The notes beneath the pieces were generated by a model that did not search any database, was not told where the DNA came from, and worked only from the letters and a program-made list of their open reading frames with translations. A stretch of DNA of 59,193 bases, taken from the NCBI GenBank assembly GCA_964385305.1, contig CAYLOP010000004.1, positions 1-59,193 of the forward strand, given 5' to 3'. The translations under genes and the position numbers were made by a program. This document shows positions 1 through 8,174 of the stretch, piece after piece; positions within the stretch are counted from its first letter, which is position 1, and every line of letters begins with the position of its first letter. This stretch comes from CAYLOP01 sp964385305 (GTDB lineage Bacteria > Chloroflexota > Anaerolineae > Anaerolineales > E44-bin32).

Positions 1-70
1 CACAGGCCACTAAGACCATGGCAACGATAACTAACAGGGCGGCAATTCGCCAAAATTTATTGTGAAGCAT
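1..70 (-). CDS. Lipoprotein N-terminus, cut by window edge
   Basis: Only the first 23 codons are present; the gene runs off the left edge. The ATG at 70 is preceded by a strong GGAGGAG ribosome binding site at 77-83. The peptide has a basic start (LHNKFWR), a hydrophobic stretch and a lipobox L-V-A-C with Cys at residue 23, so it is the signal peptide of an exported lipoprotein. It lies on the same strand as, and downstream of, the BMP-type binding lipoprotein at 466-1590, so a second solute-binding protein of the same uptake system is plausible. That role is inference; the mature protein is not visible. Confidence 0.7.
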   Translation of the reverse strand, partial: MLHNKFWRIAALLVIVAMVLVAC

Positions 71-204
71 CTCGAACTCCTCCTACAAAATTCGATAAGC
101 AAACGGTGTCAGTGGGAACATAAACTTGCCGTATCTGCTCTAAGAACTCACCTCCCTTCCAGACTGTGATATTACAGGCTAAGGACAACGTGTGTCCCTG
201 GCTC

Positions 205-429
205 TCAGACCTCACCTCCATCAGTGTGATCGGATGGATGATCGCCGTATCCTTCTGATTGCTTAATGATAGCGCGAAACTCAGATTCCATACCGACCTT
301 CATGGCGTGACTTTCAGCTGGCTTTTGTATCGCATAAATCAATGTCATGGTGTCAAGCCTCTGGAAAAGCAGACTCTCCTCCAGCAAGCCGGATGGTTGG
401 ACCATGCCGATGTCGAGGATGATTGTCTT
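205..429 (-). pseudogene. Decayed carbamate kinase C-terminal relic
   Basis: This open stretch has no good start and no ribosome binding site. Its peptide aligns with the C-terminal part of the carbamate kinase encoded at 1663-2620. MTL, a later H, K..ME and RAII occur in the same order and spacing, at roughly half identity over about 35 residues. At DNA level a 15-base block is identical (264-278 here, 1761-1775 in the kinase gene). After the Glu-Gly that follows RAII, similarity continues better in another frame (T-A-I-I-H), suggesting an old frameshift. It is probably the remains of a second, diverged carbamate kinase copy rather than a functional small protein. Confidence 0.5.
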
Positions 430-465
430 TCATACACACCCGATGATGCCAATCTACGAAATTGA

Positions 466-1590
466 CTACTCGGGGATAGTGCCTACAACACCCTCAACGA
501 ACCAATCCATGCTAAGCATATCGCCATCATTCATGCATTTACCATCTGCGACAATAATGGCACCCTCTTGGCCCGCGATCGGACCACAGAAGACGTCCCA
601 ATCTCCTTTAATGATGCTGGTCTCGACGTTTTCGACTAAAGTGATGACGTCTTCGGACACCTTAGGACTTAGGTCTGCAAGGGTAACAACGCCTTCCGCC
701 ATGCCACCCCAGAATTGGGAGGTCTCCCAGGTCCCATCCAGCACTGCCTGAATTCGTTCAATGTAGTATGGACCCCAGTTCCACACAGGGCTGGTAAGTA
801 CGGTATCACCGACAAATTGCGCCATATCGGAGTCATATCCAACACTTAATTTGCCCTGCTCTTGGGCGGCTTTCTGAGGTTCTGTAGTGTCCTGGTGTTG
901 AGCAATGATATCCGCACCATCAGCTAAAAGTGTTTCAGCCGCCTCACGCTCGATGCCAGGGTCATACCAGGTATTCGTCCACACTACCTGGACATCAGCT
1001 TCGGGGTTTGCCTCACGCACGCCCAATGTAAAGGCGTTAATCCCGCGCACGACCTCTGGAATCGGAAATGCCGCAACGTACCCGATGAAATTATTCTCGG
1101 TCAAGCTGCCCGCCACAAGCCCTGAGAGATATCGTGGCTGGTACATGCGGCCGAAATAGGTAGCCATGTTGTCCGCCGTCTTATAACCAGAGCAATGCTC
1201 AAAAAAGACATCCGGCTCATCTTGCGCCACGGTAAGCATGGAATCCATATAACCAAAGCTGGTGGCAAATATGACGTCTGCTCCTCGCTCAACCAGATCG
1301 CGGATCGTTTGCTCTGCCTGCGGTCCTTCGGGGACATCTGTTACCGTTATGATCTCAATTCGATCGCCAAATTCATCCTCGACCAGCTGTCGGCCGCGAT
1401 CATGCTCAAAGGTCCATCCCAGATCTCCGGGTTCCCCGATGTAGACGAAGGCAACCACTACCTTCTCCGTCGGGGCATCAGGTTGTCCTCCCCCGCAAGC
1501 TACCAATAGCATTGCTAGGACAATCATGAGGGCAGCTTCTTGCCAGAGCCTCTTCGTCGGCACCCTTTCACTCTCCTTTTTCAGACCCAT
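466..1590 (-). CDS. BMP/PnrA-family ABC substrate-binding lipoprotein
   Basis: Predicted cell-surface lipoprotein of 374 residues that captures a nucleoside or related ligand for an ABC importer. The signal peptide ends in a lipobox L-V-A-C (Cys 32) followed by GGG and a short linker. The mature part has the BMP fold: a first beta strand VAFVYIGEPGDLGWTFEHD, the region GADVIFATSFGYMDS, and the hinge motif GADIIAQHQDT. Family members (PnrA, Med) bind purine nucleosides. Here the neighbours are purine deaminases and carbamate-metabolism genes, which supports purine uptake. The ATPase and permeases are not in the window and may lie beyond the left edge. It is well conserved, but ligand specificity is inferred. 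Confidence 0.88.
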   Translation of the reverse strand: MGLKKESERVPTKRLWQEAALMIVLAMLLVACGGGQPDAPTEKVVVAFVYIGEPGDLGWTFEHDRGRQLVEDEFGDRIEIITVTDVPEGPQAEQTIRDLVERGADVIFATSFGYMDSMLTVAQDEPDVFFEHCSGYKTADNMATYFGRMYQPRYLSGLVAGSLTENNFIGYVAAFPIPEVVRGINAFTLGVREANPEADVQVVWTNTWYDPGIEREAAETLLADGADIIAQHQDTTEPQKAAQEQGKLSVGYDSDMAQFVGDTVLTSPVWNWGPYYIERIQAVLDGTWETSQFWGGMAEGVVTLADLSPKVSEDVITLVENVETSIIKGDWDVFCGPIAGQEGAIIVADGKCMNDGDMLSMDWFVEGVVGTIPE

Positions 1591-1662
1591 TGTCTATGAA
1601 CAAAGACCGTGACCGGCGATAAGCGATTCATCTCCTACGCCAGGGAACCAAGAGAACATAAG

Positions 1663-2620
1663 CTAAGGCACAATGCGTGTGCCGGTTTCGCCTCGCAAAG
1701 CCCGTTCAATGTTTTCCGGATTGGTTATCAGCGCTTCTTTACCACCATTCTCCAGGTACATAATGATAGCGCGAATCTTGGGTTCCATGCTCCCTTTTAA
1801 GAAATGACCGTCGGCCAAATACTGCTTTGCTTCGGACAAGGTCATCCGATTCAACCACTTTTGATTGGGCTGATTGAAATGGATGGCGACTTTCTCAACC
1901 GCGGTTGAGATGAGGAACAAATCCGCTTTAATGCTCGACGCAAGCAGGGATGAGGCAAAATCCTTATCGATCACCGCCTCGACACCCACCAGGTCGCCAT
2001 GCTCGTCTTCGACCACCGGGATCCCCCCCCCCACCCACACCTATCACTACAACCCCAGCCTTGACCAACGCGTTGATCGCATCGCGCTGCACGATCTGGA
2101 CCGGCATCGGCGAGGGCACCACACGGCGCCAGCCTCGACCCGCATCCTCGACAACTGCCCACCCATCCTTATCCTTGTGTTGGAGCGCAGCGTTTTCATC
2201 CATGAAAGAACCGATGGGCTTGGTGGGATTCTCGAAGGCGGGGTCTTTCCGGTCGACGAGCACTTGCGTTACAACCGTAGCCGCCTGCTTGTCGATGCCT
2301 CGGTTCCCAAACTCATTGTACAAAGCTTGCTGAAACATATATCCAATCGCGCCCTGGGTATCCGCCCCACAGTAATCCAAGGGTACGGAGTGGAGCTCAT
2401 GCATGGATAATTCTGATCGACGCAGGATGAATCCCACTTGCGGGCCATTGCCGTGCGTAACCACGACATCCCATCCAGATTGAATCATGCCGGCAATGTG
2501 ATTCATCGATTCGGCAGCGGCGGCATATTGATCGGGGACGGATTTGTGCTCCTTGTCCTTAATAAGAGAATTTCCCCCGACCGCTACAATGGCTACTTTT
2601 TTCGTTACCTCGTCGTTCAT
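1663..2620 (-). CDS. arcC: Carbamate kinase, interrupted by a 1-base frameshift
   Basis: Catalyses ATP + carbamate to carbamoyl phosphate and ADP; in catabolism it runs in reverse to make ATP. The N-terminal part (from ATG 2620; TTG 2623 also possible) has VAVGGNSLI, THGNGPQVG and LDYCGADTQGAIGYM. The C-terminal part, in another frame, has GGGIPVV, then AVIDKDFAS and KGSMEPKIRAII and ends at 1663. The frame breaks in a run of ten C (2023-2032). Removing one base restores the family motif VIGVGGGGIPVVEDEHG and a protein of about 318 residues, the normal length. This is probably a homopolymer sequencing error or a very recent mutation, since both halves are otherwise intact. It neighbours a carbamoyltransferase, its likely partner in ATP recovery from purine nitrogen. 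Confidence 0.85.
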
Positions 2621-2648
2621 CAAACTAAGATCCTCACTTTCAATGTTT

Positions 2649-3629
2649 TTACGCCATCGTTAGCGCCATAACAGCCTTTTGAACATGCAAGCGATTCTCA
2701 GCCTCGTCATAGACAACACTGTTCGGGCCATCGATCACTGCGTTGGTCACCTCGATTTCACGATCCGCAGGTAGGGGATGCATGTAGATCGCGTCATCTT
2801 TAGCAAGCGCCATCTTACTTTCATCGGTGATCCAACTCTTATACTGGTCTTGGATGCGTTCGCCCTTTTCCGGATCGGTCGTTGTTAGGAGCGGACCCCA
2901 GGATTTTGCATACACAATGTCAGCGTCCTTGAAACCTACCGCCATATCGTCCACGACCTCGAATCCCGTTCCATACTTTCGCGCCTGGTCCTTTGCTTGA
3001 TTCATGATCTCCGGGATGAGCTTGAACTCGGGGGGATGCGCCAAGACAACATCCAGGCCGAAGCGCGGCATTTGGAGGATCAAAGACTGCGGGACGGAGA
3101 TCGGCTTGAGATAGGAAGCGGCGTAAGCCCAGGAGACTACGATCTTCTTTCCTCGCAGATCGCGACCCTTCTTCTCGATGATGGTCAGCAAATCGGCTAG
3201 ACACTGATGGGGGTGATAGATATCGCATTGCATGTTCAACACCGGTACGCGTGAAGCTTCCGCAACCAGGTTTAAATAACGATTGCCCGTACCCCAATCG
3301 CAATGTCGAATGGCAATCCCGTGGAAATAGCGGCCGAGAATCTCGCCAATTTCCTTTTCAGTATCGCCATGTTTGATTTGAGTCGTCCGGGATTCAATAA
3401 ACGCAGCATGCCCTCCCAGCTGGGCCATGCCAGCTTCAAACGAGGCGCGTGTGCGAGTGCTGCTGAAGAAAAACAGCATCGCCAACACTTTATCCCGCAG
3501 ATAGGGATGTGGCTCTCGCAAGGCTTGTTTCCGCTTCAAATCAGCAGCAACCTCCAGGATGGTTTCTACTTCCTCGCGACTAAAATCAAGATCGCCTATC
3601 AGATCTCTTCCTCGTAGGTCGGTTTGCAT
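2649..3629 (-). CDS. YgeW-type knotted carbamoyltransferase
   Basis: Member of the aspartate/ornithine carbamoyltransferase family, 326 residues. The carbamoyl-phosphate loop is SSTRTR (56-61), followed by HGDTEKE, CDIYHPHQCLAD and a C-terminal HPLPAD. The segment SWAYAASYLKPISVPQSL matches the proline-rich W-A-Y-x-x-S-Y-x-K-P-x-S-V-P-Q stretch of the knotted YgeW subfamily rather than ornithine or aspartate enzymes. In enterobacteria ygeW sits in an anaerobic purine-degradation cluster with a carbamate kinase and SsnA, and the same combination is seen here. The true substrate is not established for this family. AAAGGAG precedes the start at 3629. It lies 29 bases upstream of the carbamate kinase, so the two are probably co-transcribed. 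Confidence 0.82.
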   Translation of the reverse strand: MQTDLRGRDLIGDLDFSREEVETILEVAADLKRKQALREPHPYLRDKVLAMLFFFSSTRTRASFEAGMAQLGGHAAFIESRTTQIKHGDTEKEIGEILGRYFHGIAIRHCDWGTGNRYLNLVAEASRVPVLNMQCDIYHPHQCLADLLTIIEKKGRDLRGKKIVVSWAYAASYLKPISVPQSLILQMPRFGLDVVLAHPPEFKLIPEIMNQAKDQARKYGTGFEVVDDMAVGFKDADIVYAKSWGPLLTTTDPEKGERIQDQYKSWITDESKMALAKDDAIYMHPLPADREIEVTNAVIDGPNSVVYDEAENRLHVQKAVMALTMA

Positions 3630-3974
3630 GAGAACATCTACTCCTTTCGTCCTTATGGAAAACAGTCATAGGGCCGTTGTGAGCAGGATGATATTACTCT
3701 CAACCATGACGCCCTGCATACGTTTGCGCATCTTTACACAGAAATACCAGCCTAAACACAGGTCCTTCGACGACAGCACTTTCCGCATCGTGATACCGCA
3801 CAAAGTCTCCAGAATCCGAACTGAGGCATCTGCGAAGCCTGTCCCATAGGGTCATGTTATACGGCATCGAGTGTAGTAATTTCTATGAAACGTGTGAATA
3901 TCCTCCTCAATGAAGGCTGGGTTGACGAAGAACAATTGATTATTCGATCGAGCGAAGACGAGATCCGTCCTGAC
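3630..3974. other. Intergenic region between carbamoyltransferase and gntR
   Basis: About 345 bases with no convincing gene; the short open frames here have no start signals and no recognisable motifs. It includes the upstream region of the carbamoyltransferase gene, with its ribosome binding site just before 3629, and the downstream end of the regulator gene. I see no clear terminator or riboswitch-like structure. Confidence 0.5.
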
Positions 3975-4748
3975 TCAAAGACCGCTATGTTTACGCCGCA
4001 TGACATGAAACTTAAAGCCACCAGGAAGGAAGTACGAGTACTCATGATCAATAGCCCGTCCCTGTTCAGTGATCAGATAGGTTTCCATGAATAGCAGCGC
4101 TGTCCTTCGCTGGATGCGCAGGATCGCAGCCAGGCGCCGGTCTGCGGAGATTGCCGAGATTTCCGTCCGCTCATAGGCTAACTCATGCTCGTATTCCCTC
4201 GAGAGCAAGTCGATGACTGAACCCGAGAAGTCTTTCTCCCACCGCGCCTGTGGAAGAATCTCCTTGGGAACCGAGTCGACCAGGTACGCCAAAGGACGCC
4301 CCTCCGCAACAATCGTACGCGATATTTGAATCAAAGGGGAACTGATGGAGATTCCAAGAATCTCGGCTTCCTCCAAGTTGGGGTAGCGCTCGGTCACCTC
4401 ACACATCCCCATTTCAATTTCCAAATTCATGCGGTCTGCAATCGTCAGCAAGCTATCCATGACTTCAAGCCCAGACTCTATCAGAGGGGGTGGTGACGTG
4501 ACATATGTGCCAACACCCTGCCGCCGAATGATTGATCCACGCTGTTCAAATGGGCGCATGGCCTCACGCAGGGTAGCTCGCGAAACGCCTAACTCCTTCG
4601 CAAGGGCAGGCTCGGACGGCAGAAAGGACCCGGGCTCCATGTTGGAGATGATCTCAGCCAATGTATCTGTGACTTCTTGGTAAAGCGGTCGTCGACGAGT
4701 ACCGTTTTTATTAAGATTTTCGTATCTGGGATGTGTTTTAATTTGCAT
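3975..4748 (-). CDS. GntR-family transcriptional regulator (HutC/UTRA type)
   Basis: DNA-binding regulator of 257 residues. The N-terminal winged helix-turn-helix is seen in FLPSEPALAKELGVSRATLR followed by RRQGVGTYV (about residues 20-85). The C-terminal half is a UTRA effector domain: residues 140-250 include SPLIQISRTIVAEGRPLAY and the closing E-Y-S-Y-F-L-P-G-G-F-K-F. UTRA regulators usually bind a small molecule and repress a catabolic operon. It lies between the carbamoyltransferase/carbamate kinase genes and the two purine deaminases, all on one strand, so purine-cluster control is the obvious inference. A short palindrome just upstream (4761-4770) could be its operator. Confidence 0.88.
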   Translation of the reverse strand: MQIKTHPRYENLNKNGTRRRPLYQEVTDTLAEIISNMEPGSFLPSEPALAKELGVSRATLREAMRPFEQRGSIIRRQGVGTYVTSPPPLIESGLEVMDSLLTIADRMNLEIEMGMCEVTERYPNLEEAEILGISISSPLIQISRTIVAEGRPLAYLVDSVPKEILPQARWEKDFSGSVIDLLSREYEHELAYERTEISAISADRRLAAILRIQRRTALLFMETYLITEQGRAIDHEYSYFLPGGFKFHVMRRKHSGL

Positions 4749-4760
4749 AGCCTTTCACTA

Positions 4761-4770
4761 ATACGCGTAT
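4761..4770. promoter_or_regulatory. Possible GntR operator palindrome
   Basis: ATACGCGTAT is a perfect 10-bp palindrome lying 12 bases upstream of the gntR start codon, between it and the adenine deaminase stop. Autoregulation from such a position is common for GntR repressors. No second copy was recognised upstream of the other cluster genes, so the assignment is tentative. Confidence 0.3.
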
Positions 4771-4784
4771 GATTATCCAACCCG

Positions 4785-6584
4785 TTAGCGTTTGATCTCC
4801 TCCGCAACGGGGATGGTTTCGAATCGCTGAACATCCACAAGGCCTTTATCTGAAATCCGAAGGTCCGGGATCACAACCAAGGCCAGTAAGCTAAGTTGCA
4901 TGTTGGCGTTATTGAGTGTGCATCCACATTCCTGGAAAGCTTCCAGCACACGCTCCGCTTTTTGGGCAACAACCGCCGCGTGTTCATCAGACATCAAGCC
5001 TGCGATCGGCAGTTCAACCAGCGCGAGGACCCGTCTGCCCCGCACGACAATTTGTCCACCACCTACACGCGCCAGTTCGTTCGCAGCAAGTGCCATATCG
5101 GACTCATCCGTCCCGACGACGATCATATGATGGCAGTCGTGTGCAACTGTCGACCCAATGGCACATGGCACGTTAAAACCAAATCCCTGGACGAAAGCAA
5201 CTTGAACCTCGCCGGTCCCGCGATGGCGTTCGACAAGCGCCACCTTGGCGAGATCCTTTGAAAGGTCAGCGGGGATTTGGTTGTGTTCAGCCTTGAGCTC
5301 ATGTTGAAGATGGCGTGTGGGCGCCTGATTCTCAACCACGCCGATCACGTTCACCAGGTATTCCCCATCCTTCGCAACATTCACGACGAAGTCTTCCGCT
5401 TTAAGCGGCCGGCCAAGATGGACAGAGGCCTTCACTTCAGGCGGATAATTATACTTAGGCAGTGCAATCGTCAATTTCCCATCATCGACCGCAACCTTGC
5501 CACGGGCGATCACGGTGTCAATCGCAAGAGAAGGCAAATCGCTCACGAGGAGGATATCGGCGTAACGCCCGGGTGCGATCTGTCCCACTTCAAGTGCCAC
5601 GCCAAAATGCTCCGCTGTGTTGAGGGTCGCCATTTGAATGGCTGTCATTGGATCAGCACCATGCTGAATTGCATGCCGAACGGCGCGATTCATGTGCCCT
5701 TCTTGGACCAGCGTACCCGAATGGCTGTCATCGGTGACAAGGAGGAAATGCCGTGAATCGAGGCCACGCTCTGTGATCGCCGGGATTTGAGCAGCCACGT
5801 CGTGCCATCCTGATCCATAACGCAACATGGCCTTCATGCCCTGGCGCACGCGTGAGAGAGCATCTTCCAAACGTGTCCCTTCATGGTCATCTTCGGGACC
5901 TCCTGCGACATAACCATGGAATGGAAGTCCCAGGTCTGGCGAGGCATAGTGTCCTCCGATCACCTTCCCCGCTTGGCGCGTCTCCGCCATCTCTGCATGC
6001 ATCTTCGCATCGCTGAGAAAGACACCCGGAAAATTCATCATCTCCCCGAGGCCGATGATCCCAGGCCAGGTCATGGCCTCAGCCACATCACTCGGTCCAA
6101 GCTCCGCCCCAGACGTTTCCAAACCCGGGGCTGATGGAACACAGGAAGGCATTTGAACCCAGACATGAATCGGCTGCACCGCCGCTTCATCGACCATCAG
6201 GCGAACGCCTTGCAATCCAAACACATTGGCGATCTCATGTGGGTCTACAAACATACCCGTTGTCCCATGCGGCAATACTGCACGCACGAACTCGGTGATC
6301 GTGACCATGCCCGATTCAACATGCATATGCCCGTCGAGCAGTCCGGGGACTAAATAACGGCCTTCTGCTTCCATGACCTTGGTTTCAGGTCCGATGGTGT
6401 GGCTCGCGTCTGGGCCCACATACGCGATGTGGGCGCCGACCACAGCAATGTCGGTGTTGTCAATGATCTCGCCCGATTGAACGCATACCCAGCGGCCTCG
6501 CCGAATGACTAGATCTGCATGCGCCCTTCCCATCGCGACGTCCACAAGCGCGCGGGTCAACTCGCTTCGCTCCTTCGAGTTCAT
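4785..6584 (-). CDS. ade: Adenine deaminase
   Basis: Deaminates adenine to hypoxanthine and ammonia in the cytoplasm. The 599-residue protein has the amidohydrolase metal motif GHMHVESG, then LPHGTTGMFVDPHEIANV, GHYASPD, and DDSHSGTL with the catalytic Asp. The C-terminal domain includes HDCHHMIVVGTDESDM and GLMSDEHA, typical of bacterial Ade. I chose the ATG at 6584 because GAGGAG sits about ten bases before it; an in-frame ATG at 6611 has no such site. Length is normal for the family. It is 35 bases downstream of the 8-oxoguanine deaminase gene and probably co-transcribed with it. Confidence 0.93.
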   Translation of the reverse strand: MNSKERSELTRALVDVAMGRAHADLVIRRGRWVCVQSGEIIDNTDIAVVGAHIAYVGPDASHTIGPETKVMEAEGRYLVPGLLDGHMHVESGMVTITEFVRAVLPHGTTGMFVDPHEIANVFGLQGVRLMVDEAAVQPIHVWVQMPSCVPSAPGLETSGAELGPSDVAEAMTWPGIIGLGEMMNFPGVFLSDAKMHAEMAETRQAGKVIGGHYASPDLGLPFHGYVAGGPEDDHEGTRLEDALSRVRQGMKAMLRYGSGWHDVAAQIPAITERGLDSRHFLLVTDDSHSGTLVQEGHMNRAVRHAIQHGADPMTAIQMATLNTAEHFGVALEVGQIAPGRYADILLVSDLPSLAIDTVIARGKVAVDDGKLTIALPKYNYPPEVKASVHLGRPLKAEDFVVNVAKDGEYLVNVIGVVENQAPTRHLQHELKAEHNQIPADLSKDLAKVALVERHRGTGEVQVAFVQGFGFNVPCAIGSTVAHDCHHMIVVGTDESDMALAANELARVGGGQIVVRGRRVLALVELPIAGLMSDEHAAVVAQKAERVLEAFQECGCTLNNANMQLSLLALVVIPDLRISDKGLVDVQRFETIPVAEEIKR

Positions 6585-6619
6585 CCTTATATATCTCCTC
6601 ACCTGATGCAAATAGGAAT

Positions 6620-7999
6620 CTAATCGCCTTCCATTAACCGAATTGCGGTTTTATTTTGCGCCTCAATGAGTGCACTTAGGTTGATCCCCACCACATGCCC
6701 TTCTGATACAACGGCTTTACCATGAACATAGTTGTAGTCAACCGGAACAGACTCACAAAACACTAGCGCTGCAACTGGATCGTGAATGGCGCCAGCATAT
6801 TCCACACGGTTTAGGTCAATCGCGATAAAGTCAGCACACTTGCCGGGTTCCAGCGAGCCAATATCACCGCGGCCGAGCACTTCTGCCCCACCGAGTGTGG
6901 CGAGCTCAAGCGCCTGGCGTGCCGTGAGCAAGTTTGGAGAATCATCCAACTGAGGCATAACAGCCTCTCCCACGCGTGAGAGGAGGAAAGCCATGCGCGC
7001 TTCAGTGAGCATGTGCGAGCTATCATTGCTCGCTGAACCATCCACGCCAAGACCTACCTTTACACCCAGATTGAGATAACGCCTTATTGGAGCAATCCCA
7101 GAAGCCAGCCGCATGTTCGAAGATGGGCAGTGGGCTACACCGATACCCGTGCGCGCCATTCGTTCCGCTTCTTCGGGATTGATATGCACCGCGTGTGCAA
7201 ACCACACATCGTCGCCAGCCCAGTCCAATCCTTCAGCATAGGCGAGGGGACGTTTACCAAAGCGTTTAACACAAAATGCCTCCTCATCCAGCGTCTCCGC
7301 CAGATGTGTGTGCAAACGAACCCCGTTCTTCCTGGCCAGAGCCGCTGATTGGCGCATCAGATCCTGCGACACCGAGAAAGGTGAGCAGGGAGCAACCACG
7401 ATTTGTAGCATCGATCCAGGGTTGGGATCATGATAAGTGTCGATTACACGTTGCGTGTCGATGAGGATATCCTCTTCATCCTCAACAACGCGATCCGGCG
7501 GCAACCCGCCCTTGCTTTCGCCAAGGCTCATCGAGCCGCGCGAGGCATGCAGCCGCAAGCCGACTGTTCGCGCGGCCTCGATCTCATCATCCAAGCGACA
7601 TCCATTGGGGAAGATATAAAGATGATCGGAAGCCGTCGTGCAGCCAGATAGCGCTAATTCTGCCAACCCCACCTTGGTGGAGAGTTGGATGTCCTCCGGC
7701 TTGAGACCAGCCCAGATGGGATAGAGCGTCTTCAACCATTTGAAGAGATTGGAATCCTGTGCGGCAGGCACAGCACGTGTGAGCGTTTGATAGAGATGAT
7801 GGTGGGTATTGACCAAACCAGGCAAGACTAAATGGCCGCTCAAATCCAGGACTTCATCCGCACTGTCTGGTAACTGGTCGGTGGGACCAATCTGCTCGAT
7901 AAATCCATCCTTTGCAAGCAGCGCGCCGTCAGGGATTTCACGGCGTTTCGAGTCCATCGTAACCAGCACTGAGATATTACGGATCAACAGTGTCGCCAT
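6620..7999 (-). CDS. 8-Oxoguanine deaminase (SsnA/TrzN-like amidohydrolase)
   Basis: Amidohydrolase of 459 residues predicted to deaminate 8-oxoguanine (or a related purine) to urate. Metal ligands are visible in NTHHHLYQT, LHTHLAE, FAHAVHI and GLGVDGSASND. The stretch RGSMSLGESKGGLPPD followed by APCSPFSVSQDLMR is characteristic of the 8-oxoguanine deaminase group. The ATG at 7999 has AGGAGG five bases upstream; a TTG at 8002 is less well placed. It heads the adenine deaminase unit. SsnA of enterobacterial purine clusters is a related amidohydrolase, so exact specificity (8-oxoguanine, guanine or other) remains inference. Confidence 0.85.
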   Translation of the reverse strand: MATLLIRNISVLVTMDSKRREIPDGALLAKDGFIEQIGPTDQLPDSADEVLDLSGHLVLPGLVNTHHHLYQTLTRAVPAAQDSNLFKWLKTLYPIWAGLKPEDIQLSTKVGLAELALSGCTTASDHLYIFPNGCRLDDEIEAARTVGLRLHASRGSMSLGESKGGLPPDRVVEDEEDILIDTQRVIDTYHDPNPGSMLQIVVAPCSPFSVSQDLMRQSAALARKNGVRLHTHLAETLDEEAFCVKRFGKRPLAYAEGLDWAGDDVWFAHAVHINPEEAERMARTGIGVAHCPSSNMRLASGIAPIRRYLNLGVKVGLGVDGSASNDSSHMLTEARMAFLLSRVGEAVMPQLDDSPNLLTARQALELATLGGAEVLGRGDIGSLEPGKCADFIAIDLNRVEYAGAIHDPVAALVFCESVPVDYNYVHGKAVVSEGHVVGINLSALIEAQNKTAIRLMEGD

Positions 8000-8114
8000 C
8001 AAATCCTCCTAGATTTTGAGAATTCGAGTTTATCATCCTTGCAACTACCCGTCAATTGTCAGACAACATGCCTGGGCCAGATATCTGTCATACAATTCGC
8101 TCAAGGTAGGTATA

Positions 8115-8148
8115 AATAAAAAACACGCCGCCCACAATGGGCGGCGCC
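8115..8148 (-). terminator. Rho-independent terminator of folD
   Basis: A perfect 9-bp stem (8126-8134 with 8138-8146, three-base loop CAA) is followed on the minus strand by a T-rich tract (GTGTTTTTTATTTA). It lies 27 bases past the folD stop, as expected for an intrinsic terminator. Confidence 0.88.
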
Positions 8149-8174
8149 AAGTATACTGTTGTTCTCTCGATCAA

